64,000 nt of DNA from an uncultured Gemmiger sp. (GTDB lineage Bacteria; Bacillota; Clostridia; Oscillospirales; Ruminococcaceae), in contig CALXHO010000004.1 in the NCBI GenBank assembly GCA_944388125.1, forward strand, positions 16,781 through 80,780, given 5' to 3'. The notes under the pieces were generated by a model. It was given only the letters and a program-made list of their open reading frames with translations, ran no database searches and was not told where the DNA came from. Position 1 is the stretch's first letter. Each line of letters starts with the position of its first letter. The translations under genes and the position numbers were made by a program. Shown in pieces: positions 1 through 7,692 of this stretch.

Positions 1-47
1 CGGTATTTTTTGTGCCATACAGCCCGGATAGGGGCAAACAAGAAAAA

Positions 48-443
48 TCAGTCCCGGTGCGTGCCGCCGCGCCCGGCTTTGAGGCGGGACAGGTATTCCT
101 CCAGCTCGTCGATGTCCCGGTCGGTGAGGTCGTCGCTCTCGGCCATGGCGGCGATCAGATTTTTGGCGCTGCCCGCAAACAGGCGGGACAGGGCGCTGCG
201 GCTCTCCACCGGCAGATAGTCTTTCCGGGACAAGGCGGCGTGGTAGAGATAGCCCCGCCCCTGGCGGCTGCGGCTGACGCAGCCCTTGGCCTCCAGCCGG
301 GCCAGCAGAGCCAGCAGGGTGGTGCTGGCCCAGTTGTGCCCGGCCAGCCGCTCCTCCAGCTGGGTGCGGGTCAGGGGCTGGTCTGCGTCCCACAGGGCTT
401 TCATGACCTCCAGTTCGGCATCGGGCAGACGTTTTTCATGCAT
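48..443 (-). CDS. BlaI/MecI/CopY-family transcriptional repressor
   Basis: A 131-residue winged-helix repressor. The N-terminal half (residues about 5-75) has the BlaI layout: PDAELEVMKALWD, then a TRTQLEERLAG helix and the recognition segment STTLLALLARLEAKG, then a wing ending in GRGYLYHAALS. The C-terminal half is the dimerisation and protease-sensitive part. In this family the repressor holds its own operon off until the partner BlaR1/MecR1 membrane protease causes its cleavage. The gene lies directly downstream of such a protease and overlaps it by 8 bases, so the two are translationally coupled. Two TACA-N2-TGTA-type palindromes stand in front of the pair. No beta-lactamase gene is adjacent, so the regulon is unknown. 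Family certain, target inferred. Confidence 0.93.
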   Translation of the reverse strand: MHEKRLPDAELEVMKALWDADQPLTRTQLEERLAGHNWASTTLLALLARLEAKGCVSRSRQGRGYLYHAALSRKDYLPVESRSALSRLFAGSAKNLIAAMAESDDLTDRDIDELEEYLSRLKAGRGGTHRD

Positions 444-2421
444 TGCGGTTCTCCTCCTGGGCAGCGGCGGGTGGGATGGGTTCGGTGGAAGGATCCATCT
501 GCCAGCTTTCCCCCAGATCGTCGCTGAAAATATAAAATCGGTGATACATGGAATTGCTGTGGTCGGCGGAACAGCTCACCCGCACCCGGCCGGGATGGGT
601 GGGGTCCAGTTTGACCGCACAGGTATGGATGCCGGGCACCTCGTCGTAGGGGATCTCCCCCTCCAGGGCGCTCAGGTCCAGGGCTTCCCAGCTGGCGCCG
701 CCGTCCACGGTGCGCCAGAGGGCAAAGTGGGTGTAGTCGGTGTGGGGCGCCCAGAAGCCAACCTTCTCATTCACCCACAAAAAGGGCTGCAAATGCCAGT
801 TTTCCTGCTCTGTCCCGGCGGGCAGGCTGTGGCGGCCGGTCAGCTCCCAGGTATTGCCGCCGTCCGCGGTGCGCAGGACGGCCATGCCGTCGCTGCACCA
901 GTAATACGCGGAGGGCCACAGGGCAGCCTCTTCCTGGGTGGAACCCAGGCGCAGCACCACAAACCCGGTGCTGTCGCTGACCATCTGGTAGTTCATGACC
1001 AGGAAAGGCTCCTCCCCGAACAGACCGGAGAGGTCGGTGTGGATGTGGTCCCAGTTCTCGCCCTCATCCTTCGAGGTGTAAAGGTCCAGCCCGCCGCTGC
1101 CGTCGGCGCAGGCACAGCCCACCAGACCCAGGGAGGGAACCTGCCAGCTGTCCCGGAGCTGATAGGGGGTCTCTTCCAGCGGGGCAGGGACAGGGGAGAG
1201 GTAAGCACCCCCGTCCAGGTCCGTCCAGACCGTCTCCCGACCCGTCAGATCGGCGGCGGGGGAGGGCTGGGCGCTCTCCGGCGTTTGGGCCGTGTCGGGT
1301 TCCGGGGAGGCGGTGGCGGCGGGAAGGGAGGAGTCCTCGGCGGGCATCCGGCAGGAGACCAGCCCGCCCGCCAGCAGGGCGCAGAGAGCCAGCCCTGCCA
1401 GCGCGGTCCGGCCCCGGCGCTTGGGGGTCAGGTCCCACAGCTGACGCAGCCGCTCAGCCCAGTCCCTGCGGCTCAGGGCAAAGCCGGTGGTAAGGGAAGG
1501 CGCCCGCCCCATGCGGGCGGCCCGCAGCAGGGCATCGCTGTAAGCGGCGCGGAAGGCGTGATCCTTCCCGGCCACGGCCTGCTCGTCACAGGCGGCCTCA
1601 ATGTCCCGCCCCGCCCGGCGGAGAAGCAGCCAGACCGCCGGGTTATACCAGTGCACTGCCGCCGCCAGTACCAGCACCAGCTTGCAGCCTAAATCCCTCC
1701 GGCGCAGATGGGTCAGCTCGTGGGCCAGCATGAGGACGGCCTGCTCCCGTGGCGGCGCCTGGAGCGGCACCAGCAGTACCGGACGCAGCAGCCCGGTCAC
1801 CAGCGGCCCGCCCACCCCGGCGCTGGCCATCAGCCGGGGACGGCGGCAAAGACCCATCTGCCTTTGGGCATCCTCCAGGGCAGCCTGCCACTCGGGGTCC
1901 GGAACCCGCCGCAGCCGGAACACCCGGCGGTACCAGAACCCCCAGGCAAGCCCCTGCCAGAGAAGCACCGCCGCCGCCCCCGCCAGCCACAGACCTGCGG
2001 CCACTTCAATCAGCGGGGGCAGCTGCCGCCCCGCCTCTCCCGCGGCCTGGGGTGCAGGACCCGTCCGAGACGGCCCGTCCACGGCAGCCGGAGGGATGGC
2101 GCCGCTCTCCTGGGCAAGGGAATCATCCGCTGCCTCCTCCACTAGGGGAAAAGCCTCGTCGGCAAAGGCGACCCGGTCCGCTGTCCTGGGCCGGGTCAGG
2201 GCATCGGGCACGGTGAGACGGGCGGCAGGGACATCGGGCAGCAGAAGCCGCAGGGGAAGGAGAAACAGCACTGCCAGCACCAGCCATACCCGGCACAGCC
2301 ACCGGGCACCGTAGCGCCGCTGCAGTCTGCGGCCAAGCCCCAGCACCGCAAGGACCACGGCGGCCAGCAGGGCGCCCTGAACGGCATAGGCGGAAAACAG
2401 GGAAATCCACAGGGAGGACAT
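436..2421 (-). CDS. BlaR1-like M56 membrane metallopeptidase with Asp-box (BNR) sensor domain
   Basis: A 661-residue integral membrane protease. The N-terminus has membrane segments (about residues 8-28 and 40-60), then a Pro/Ala-rich loop, another segment near 140-160, and the M56 zinc-protease core with HELTH at 234-238 and EAACDE near 275-280. A last membrane segment (about 338-356) leads to an outward C-terminal region. BlaR1 and MecR1 carry a penicillin-binding domain there. This protein instead has four Asp-box motifs of S/T-x-D-x-G-x-x-W type: SKDEGENW (450), TADGGNTW (518), TVDGGASW (571) and SDDLGESW (633), as found in sialidase-like beta-propellers. It probably senses an external ligand and triggers cleavage of the BlaI-like repressor encoded next. 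The ligand is unknown; a glycan is a guess from the fold. Confidence 0.88.
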   Translation of the reverse strand: MSSLWISLFSAYAVQGALLAAVVLAVLGLGRRLQRRYGARWLCRVWLVLAVLFLLPLRLLLPDVPAARLTVPDALTRPRTADRVAFADEAFPLVEEAADDSLAQESGAIPPAAVDGPSRTGPAPQAAGEAGRQLPPLIEVAAGLWLAGAAAVLLWQGLAWGFWYRRVFRLRRVPDPEWQAALEDAQRQMGLCRRPRLMASAGVGGPLVTGLLRPVLLVPLQAPPREQAVLMLAHELTHLRRRDLGCKLVLVLAAAVHWYNPAVWLLLRRAGRDIEAACDEQAVAGKDHAFRAAYSDALLRAARMGRAPSLTTGFALSRRDWAERLRQLWDLTPKRRGRTALAGLALCALLAGGLVSCRMPAEDSSLPAATASPEPDTAQTPESAQPSPAADLTGRETVWTDLDGGAYLSPVPAPLEETPYQLRDSWQVPSLGLVGCACADGSGGLDLYTSKDEGENWDHIHTDLSGLFGEEPFLVMNYQMVSDSTGFVVLRLGSTQEEAALWPSAYYWCSDGMAVLRTADGGNTWELTGRHSLPAGTEQENWHLQPFLWVNEKVGFWAPHTDYTHFALWRTVDGGASWEALDLSALEGEIPYDEVPGIHTCAVKLDPTHPGRVRVSCSADHSNSMYHRFYIFSDDLGESWQMDPSTEPIPPAAAQEENRNA

Positions 2422-2438
2422 ACCGTCACCTCACATTC

Positions 2439-2482
2439 TCTACAAACGTAGAAGTATCCTGATTTTATTCTACAATTGTAGA
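2439..2482. promoter_or_regulatory. Two BlaI-type operators upstream of the repressor/protease pair
   Basis: Two dyads, TCTACAAACGTAGA (2439-2452) and TCTACAATTGTAGA (2469-2482), lie 30 bp apart centre to centre, about three helical turns. The second extends to ATTCTACAATTGTAGAAT. Both fit the TACA-N2-TGTA core of BlaI/MecI operators and sit 18-61 bp upstream of the protease start codon, where they would block transcription of the pair. Confidence 0.85.
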
Positions 2483-2790
2483 ATAAAACTGTCAACCCTT
2501 TCCCCGGCCATCGGGGCAAAGGTGCCGCCGCCGGGCTCTCCCCGTCCGCCTGGCCGTGTCTTTCTTTGCCGGGATGGGGAAGGCTCGCTGCCTCTGCCCG
2601 GCACCCGCCGGCCCGATTCTCCGCCAGCCGGGCCGGTCTCCCTGCGGATTGTCTCAGTCCGGGAAAAACGGACAGCGTACCGAAATCCCATCCCGGAACT
2701 TTGTAAAAATCCCCCGGCCGCCCTGCCCGGTGCCCCGTCCTGTCGGTCTTGCCCCGCTGCAAACTGCTCCTGTTTTTTGCCCGGACACAC

Positions 2791-2819
2791 TTGCACGCAC
2801 TAAAGCGGCGTGGTATAAT
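2791..2819 (+). promoter_or_regulatory. Sigma-A promoter of the 146-residue anchored protein
   Basis: TTGCAC (2791-2796), a 17-bp spacer and TATAAT (2814-2819) form a near-consensus promoter about 60 bp upstream of the ATG at 2878. Confidence 0.85.
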
Positions 2820-2877
2820 AACCGACATAAGGCCCCCGGAGGGGACTTGTGGAAGTTTTCAAAAAGGAGGAACAGGC

Positions 2878-3318
2878 ATGGCCCGGAAACACCGTTTGCT
2901 GACAGCCGCCGTTGTGGCGGCAGCCGCGGGCGCAGCACTGCTTTGGCTGCGCAGCCGCGAGCAGGAGCACGAACATACCAAGGGCCCGGAGGCTGACACC
3001 ACAGCCGCCGAGGCCCCGAAAACCGCGCCTGCCTGCGATGATACCGAGGTTCCGGTCCAGACGCCGGACACCCCGCAGCCCGCTCCCGTCCAACCGGCGG
3101 AGACGCCTGCTCCGGCCCAACCGGCCCCCGAGCAGGAGCAGCCGGCCGTCCGGCCCGTGACCTATCGGCCGGTCCGGCCCCAGGACGGCGGTCCCAATGC
3201 AAATCCTGTGGAAAGCCACACCCAGAAGCCGCCCGTGGTGGACGGCAAGGTAGATCCGACGCAGATTGCTGTGCCGGAGGATTTCGCGGATTGGGACGAC
3301 CTTGGCTGCCAGGGATAA
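2878..3318 (+). CDS. Small Pro/Ala/Glu-rich membrane-anchored protein of unknown function
   Basis: Encodes 146 residues. The ATG at 2878 is chosen because AAAGGAGG lies just upstream. A positively charged start (MARKHR) is followed by one hydrophobic helix (residues about 7-25), which looks like an uncleaved anchor, since no lipobox or clear cleavage site is seen. The rest is a low-complexity, Pro/Ala/Gln/Glu-rich extracytoplasmic linker (about 30-110), then a short C-terminal segment with conserved-looking VDGKVDPTQIAVPEDF. I recognise no domain. It has its own strong promoter and is closed by a terminator before the his operon, so it is a single-gene unit. A cell-wall spacer or adaptor role is only a guess. 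Confidence 0.7.
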   Translation: MARKHRLLTAAVVAAAAGAALLWLRSREQEHEHTKGPEADTTAAEAPKTAPACDDTEVPVQTPDTPQPAPVQPAETPAPAQPAPEQEQPAVRPVTYRPVRPQDGGPNANPVESHTQKPPVVDGKVDPTQIAVPEDFADWDDLGCQG

Positions 3319-3330
3319 GATGCATGCAAA

Positions 3331-3378
3331 CAGGCGCAGCTTTGTACCAAACCGGTGCAAAGCGCGCCTGCTTTTTTA
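3331..3378 (+). terminator. Intrinsic terminator before the his operon
   Basis: CAGGCGC-A-GCTTTG pairs with CAAAGC-GCGCCTG across a short loop and is followed by CTTTTTTA. It ends the 146-residue gene. No T-box antiterminator core was found in this interval. Confidence 0.8.
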
Positions 3379-3452
3379 TTTCCGGCACCGGATGCAGCGG
3401 GAATGTGCGGCCCGCCGGTGCCCGGCAACATACAGAGAGGGGATCGAAGAAT

Positions 3453-5036
3453 ATGGAACTGGATCTGACCGCGTTTCGCCCGGCGGAGCGCAGCACATTG
3501 CAGCTGCGGGTGCTGTACGAACAGGCGGGCTACCGCAAATACCGCATGGCCCGCTTTGAGGAGTACGCCCTCTACCAGCAGTACGAGAGCTTTCTGCCCG
3601 ACGCCCAGGTGGTGACCTTCACCGACCTGGACGGCAAGCTGCGGGCCATCAAGCCGGACGTGACGCTGTCCATTGCCAAAAACGCCCAGCCCGCGCCGGG
3701 AACCTGCAAAAAGTACTATTACACCGAGCAGGTCTGCCGTCCCAGCCGGGAGAGCCACACCTTCACCGAGATCAGCCAGATGGGCCTGGAATGCCTGGGC
3801 ACGGTGGGGTCGGCAGAACAGGCGGAGGTGATCCGCCTGGCGGCCCAGAGCCTGGCAGCCCTGGGCGCCCCCGGCGTCATGGAGCTGGGGCACATGGGCT
3901 TTGTGACGGCCCTTCTGGACGGCATCGGCGCGGCCAAGGCTGACCGCCCCGCCCTGCTGGCCCTGTTGCAGGAGAAAAACCCCCATGGCCTGCGGCAGGC
4001 CGCCCAGAAAGCCGGGCTGCCGGAGGAGGGCATCGACGCTTTGGCCGAGCTGTTGACCCTCAACGGCCCGCTCACCCAGACCCTGGCCGCCGCCCGCAGC
4101 TGCTGCCGCTACCCCGGCCAGCGGGAAGCCCTGGATGAGCTCACCGCCCTCCAGAACGACCTGGGGGAGGCCGCCCGGGGCGCCCGGCTGGATCTGAGCC
4201 TGGCGGGCGACATGGAATACTACAACGGTTTGGTCTTCAGCGGGTATCTGTCCGGCATTCCCCGGGCGGTGCTCAAGGGTGGCCAGTACGACCTGCTCAT
4301 CCGCCGCTTCACTCCGGGGGCCTGTGCCCTGGGCTTTGCCCTCTACCTGGACGAGCTGGAACGGCTGGAAGCCCCCCTGCCTCCCGTGCGGGAGGGGGAG
4401 ACCGACGGCAACCGTTGGCTGAACATCGCCCTGCCCAAGGGCCGCCTGGGGGACAAGGCCTACGCCCTGCTGGCCGGGGCGGGCTACGGCGCGGGGGACT
4501 ATAACGACACCCGCAAGCTGGTCATCGAAAACCCCGACGCCCGGGTGCGGTACTTCCTGGTCAAGCCCAGCGACGTTGCCATCTACGTGGAGCACGGCGC
4601 GGCGGATGTGGGCATTGTGGGCAAGGACATCCTGTCCGAGAGCGGCGCCGATGTCTATGAGCTCATGGACACCGGCATGGGCCGCTGCCGCATGTGCGTG
4701 GCGGGACCCAAGAATTTTGCCGACGACGAGAGCCGGGCCCTGCGGGTGGCCACCAAGTTTGTCAACATCGCCCGGGCCCATTACGAGCAGACCGGCCGGG
4801 ACATCGACATCATCAAGCTCAACGGCTCCATCGAGCTGGCCCCCATCCTGGGCCTGTCCGACGTCATCGTGGATATCGTGGAGACCGGCACCACCCTGAA
4901 AGAAAACGATCTTGCCGTGCTGGAGGAGTTCATGCCCATCTCGGCGCGGTTCATCGCCAACAAGGCGAGCTATCAGTTCAAGCGGGCGGCCATCGACGCT
5001 CTGCTGGGCAGCATGAAGGAGGCACTGGAACAATGA
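3453..5036 (+). CDS. hisZ-hisG: Fused HisZ-HisG: ATP phosphoribosyltransferase with its regulatory subunit in one chain
   Basis: A 527-residue protein catalysing the first step of histidine synthesis, ATP plus PRPP to phosphoribosyl-ATP. Residues 1 to about 305 are HisZ, a class-II histidyl-tRNA-synthetase paralogue that lacks aminoacylation; motif-like stretches include DGKLRAIKPDVTLSIAK and GDMEYYNGLVFSGY. From about residue 319 the chain is a short-form HisG catalytic domain: NIALPKGRLGDKAY, VKPSDVAIYVEHGAADVGI, NGSIELAPILGLSD and the PRPP-loop DIVETGTTLKEN. In most bacteria with short HisG the two are separate subunits that form a hetero-octamer. Here the linker is about 15 residues and the frame is continuous. 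The start is ATG 3453 after AGAGAGGGGATCG. The stop overlaps the hisD start (ATGA). It is first in the his operon; feedback inhibition by histidine through the HisZ part is expected from the family. Confidence 0.93.
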   Translation: MELDLTAFRPAERSTLQLRVLYEQAGYRKYRMARFEEYALYQQYESFLPDAQVVTFTDLDGKLRAIKPDVTLSIAKNAQPAPGTCKKYYYTEQVCRPSRESHTFTEISQMGLECLGTVGSAEQAEVIRLAAQSLAALGAPGVMELGHMGFVTALLDGIGAAKADRPALLALLQEKNPHGLRQAAQKAGLPEEGIDALAELLTLNGPLTQTLAAARSCCRYPGQREALDELTALQNDLGEAARGARLDLSLAGDMEYYNGLVFSGYLSGIPRAVLKGGQYDLLIRRFTPGACALGFALYLDELERLEAPLPPVREGETDGNRWLNIALPKGRLGDKAYALLAGAGYGAGDYNDTRKLVIENPDARVRYFLVKPSDVAIYVEHGAADVGIVGKDILSESGADVYELMDTGMGRCRMCVAGPKNFADDESRALRVATKFVNIARAHYEQTGRDIDIIKLNGSIELAPILGLSDVIVDIVETGTTLKENDLAVLEEFMPISARFIANKASYQFKRAAIDALLGSMKEALEQ

Positions 5037-6316
5037 TCCGTATTTTTGAATTTGATGCCCTGAAACCGGAGGAGATCCTCAACCGGGACATCCGGGCCGA
5101 GGCCGACGTGGAAGCCACCGTGGACGCCATCATTGCCGACGTCCGCGCCCGTGGCGACGCCGCCCTGAAAGACTATGCCCTCAAGTTCGACCATGCCAAG
5201 ATCGACGACCTGCGGGTGAGCCAGCAGGAGATCGACGAGGCTTTTGCCGCCATGGAGCCGGACTTCCTCAAAACGCTGGAGATGGCCGCCGAAAATATCC
5301 GGGCCTTCCACCGCCAGCAGGTGCACAAGGACTTCATGCTGGAGCGGGGCCCCGGCATCACCCTGGGCCAGAAGTACACCCCCATTGAGCGGGCGGGCGT
5401 CTATGTGCCCGGCGGCACCGCGGCCTACCCCTCCACCGTGCTCATGGACGTCATCCCCGCCAAGGTGGCGGGCGTGTCCGAGATCGTCATGACCACCCCG
5501 GCGGGCAAGGACGGCAAGGTCAACCCCGCCATTCTGGCCGCAGCGGTGACGGCGGGCATTGACAAGATCTTCAAGACCGGCGGCGCCCAGGCTGTGGCCG
5601 CCCTGGCCTACGGCACCGAGAGCATCCCCGCCGTGGACAAGATCGTCGGCCCCGGCAACATCTACGTGGCCACTGCCAAGCGCAAGGTCTTCGGCAAGGT
5701 GGGCATCGACATGATCGCCGGGCCGTCGGAGATCCTGGTCCTGGCCGACGGCAAGAGCAACCCCGCCTGGGTGGCCGCCGACCTGCTCAGCCAGGCCGAG
5801 CACGACAAGCTGGCCAGCCCGGTCCTCGTCACCGACAGCATGGAGCTGGCCAAGGCGGTGCAGGCAGCATTGGAAGTGCAGATCCCTCAGCTGCCCCGGG
5901 CCGACATTGCCCGGGCCAGCGTGGATACCAACGGCAAGATCGTGGTGGCCGCCGACCTGGACCGGGCCATCGACGCGGCCAACATCATCGCGCCGGAGCA
6001 CCTGGAGATCTGCCTGGACGATCCCTTTGCCGTGCTGGGCCGCATCAAGAACGCGGGCAGCATCTTCATGGGCCGCAACGTGCCGGAAGCTCTGGGCGAC
6101 TACTTCGCCGGGCCCAACCACACCCTGCCCACCAGCGGCACGGCGCGGTTCTCCAGCCCCCTGAGCGTGGACGACTTTGTCAAGAAGTCCAGCTTCATCT
6201 ACTACACCCGGGACGCTCTGGGCAAAGTGCAGGGCCGCATTGCCGACTTTGCCGAGCACGAGGGCCTGCACGCCCACGCCAAGAGCGTGACCATCCGTTT
6301 TGAGGAGGACAAGTGA
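5033..6316 (+). CDS. hisD: Histidinol dehydrogenase
   Basis: A 427-residue cytosolic, zinc-dependent enzyme that oxidises L-histidinol to L-histidine in two NAD steps, the last reactions of the pathway. Family hallmarks are visible: ERAGVYVPGGTAAYPSTVLM (about 120-140), KTGGAQAVAALAYGTE (182-197), IVGPGNIYVATAKRKVFG (about 203-220), DMIAGPSEILVLAD, SQAEHD and EHLEI (about 322). The length is normal. The start is ATG 5033, overlapping the hisZ-hisG stop by 4 bases, which means translational coupling. A longer in-frame reading beginning at 4694 exists but runs inside hisG and is not used. The next gene begins 1 base after the stop. Confidence 0.97.
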   Translation: MIRIFEFDALKPEEILNRDIRAEADVEATVDAIIADVRARGDAALKDYALKFDHAKIDDLRVSQQEIDEAFAAMEPDFLKTLEMAAENIRAFHRQQVHKDFMLERGPGITLGQKYTPIERAGVYVPGGTAAYPSTVLMDVIPAKVAGVSEIVMTTPAGKDGKVNPAILAAAVTAGIDKIFKTGGAQAVAALAYGTESIPAVDKIVGPGNIYVATAKRKVFGKVGIDMIAGPSEILVLADGKSNPAWVAADLLSQAEHDKLASPVLVTDSMELAKAVQAALEVQIPQLPRADIARASVDTNGKIVVAADLDRAIDAANIIAPEHLEICLDDPFAVLGRIKNAGSIFMGRNVPEALGDYFAGPNHTLPTSGTARFSSPLSVDDFVKKSSFIYYTRDALGKVQGRIADFAEHEGLHAHAKSVTIRFEEDK

Positions 6317-6317
6317 T

Positions 6318-6566
6318 ATGGAGTACCGCTACGACACCCAGCTGCTCATCGAGGGCCACGACCTGGATGAGGATGAGATCCACGACCAGATCATGAGCCG
6401 CTTCAAGGGCGACTGCCTGCTGGTGGTGGGGGACGACGACCTCATCAAGCTGCACTACCATACCAACGAGCCCTGGCTGGTGCTGGAATACTGCGCCTCC
6501 CTGGGAGAAATCTTCGACATTGTGGTGGAGGACATGGACCGCCAGGCCCGGGGCCTCAAGGGCTGA
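6318..6566 (+). CDS. Stand-alone FakA/YloV C-terminal-like domain (DAK-family fragment)
   Basis: An 82-residue acidic protein. The stretch GDCLLVVGDDDLIKLHYHTN, followed by EPWLVLEYCASLGEI and VVEDMDRQ, closely resembles the C-terminal domain of FakA/YloV (fatty-acid kinase, 'kinase to dihydroxyacetone kinase'), where the pattern is SLVVVGDDDLVKVHVHTNDPG. The rest of FakA, the ATP-binding DAK-L domain, is absent. The gene is tightly embedded in the his operon: one base separates it from hisD, and hisC starts 40 bases later. Ribosomes must therefore read it along with his genes. Its function is unknown. It may be a scaffold or ligand-binding module; it cannot be a kinase by itself. Another Fak-type partner, a DegV protein, is encoded at 49789-50643. 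Confidence 0.75.
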   Translation: MEYRYDTQLLIEGHDLDEDEIHDQIMSRFKGDCLLVVGDDDLIKLHYHTNEPWLVLEYCASLGEIFDIVVEDMDRQARGLKG

Positions 6567-6606
6567 ACCCGACCCAAAATCTCAATCAGGAAGAAGGCAA
6601 TCTGCC

Positions 6607-7668
6607 ATGAGCCGTTATTTTACTCCTACCCTGGCGGCGCTGGAGCCCTACACCCCCGGCGAGCAGCGCAAGATGCCCGATCTGGTCAAGCTCAACGCCA
6701 ACGAAAACCCCTATCCGCCCTCCCCGGCGGTGGCCGATGCGGTGGCGGGAGCGGTATCCGGGCTGCGCCTCTACTGCGACCTGACCGAGGCCGACCTGTG
6801 CAGCGCCATTGCCGGACAGGTGGGCCTGCCCGCCGACCATATCCTGTGCGGCAACGGCAGCGACGAAAACCTGCTGCTGGCCATCCGGGCCTTCTGTGAC
6901 GGACAGACGCCCCTGGCCTTTGCGGACATCACTTACAGCTTTTACCCGGTGCTCTGCCAGCTCATGGGGGTGCCCGCCCACATCCTGCCGGTGCGGGAGG
7001 ACTTTACCCTGGACCTGTCCGCCTACTACGGGCTGGGGGAGACCATCGTCATCGCCAACCCCAACGCCCCCACCAGCCTGCTGGCCCCGGTGGCGGAGAT
7101 GGAGGAGGTCATCCGCCGCAACCCCGACCACATCGTCATTGTGGACGAGGCCTACGTGGACTTTGCGGGGGAGGAAGCTTCCTGCCTGCCGCTGGTGCCC
7201 AAATACGACAACCTCGTTGTGGTGCGCACCTTCTCCAAGTCCCGCAGCCTGGCGGGGGCCCGGCTGGGCTTCTGTGCGGCACAGCCCGCTCTCATCGCGG
7301 ACATGAACCGCATCAAGTTCAGTTACAGCCCCTACAACATCAGCTCGCTGAACCAGGCCGCCGGCGCCGCCGCCATGAGGGACGACGCCTATTTCCGGGA
7401 GACCGTGGAAAAAATCTGCCGCACCCGCCAGCAGACCACCGACGCTCTGCGCCGGCGGGGCTTCACTGTGCTGGATTCGGCCACCAATTTCCTGTTTGCC
7501 AGGCCTGCCGCCAAACCGGCCAAGGAAATTTTTGAGGCCTTGCGGGAGCGGGGGGTGCTCATCCGGTATTTTTCCGCCCCGCGCATTGACAGCTGGCTGC
7601 GCATCACCATCGGCACGCCGGAACAGATGGCGCGCTTTTTGCAGGAACTGGACGATATCCTGCACTGA
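6607..7668 (+). CDS. hisC: Histidinol-phosphate aminotransferase
   Basis: A 353-residue PLP-dependent class I/II aminotransferase that converts imidazole-acetol phosphate plus glutamate to histidinol phosphate. Typical sequences are KLNANENPYPPSP near the N-terminus, the cofactor-binding aspartate in HIVIVDEAYVDFAGE, the PLP-lysine in VVRTFSKSRSLAGARLGF, and the C-terminal LIRYFSAPRIDSWLRITIGT. The start at ATG 6607 has AGGAAGAAGG upstream, and an extended in-frame reading from 6520 runs back into the preceding gene and is not used. In related operons hisB usually lies between hisC and hisH; here only 24 bases separate the two. Confidence 0.96.
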   Translation: MSRYFTPTLAALEPYTPGEQRKMPDLVKLNANENPYPPSPAVADAVAGAVSGLRLYCDLTEADLCSAIAGQVGLPADHILCGNGSDENLLLAIRAFCDGQTPLAFADITYSFYPVLCQLMGVPAHILPVREDFTLDLSAYYGLGETIVIANPNAPTSLLAPVAEMEEVIRRNPDHIVIVDEAYVDFAGEEASCLPLVPKYDNLVVVRTFSKSRSLAGARLGFCAAQPALIADMNRIKFSYSPYNISSLNQAAGAAAMRDDAYFRETVEKICRTRQQTTDALRRRGFTVLDSATNFLFARPAAKPAKEIFEALRERGVLIRYFSAPRIDSWLRITIGTPEQMARFLQELDDILH

Positions 7669-7692
7669 AATTTTCATAGAGGGGGAACCAAG

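Noticed and set aside
3319-3452. T-box leader upstream of the his operon
   Set aside because: Only a plain terminator is present; the conserved T-box antiterminator core and a specifier loop are missing, and the interval is too short.
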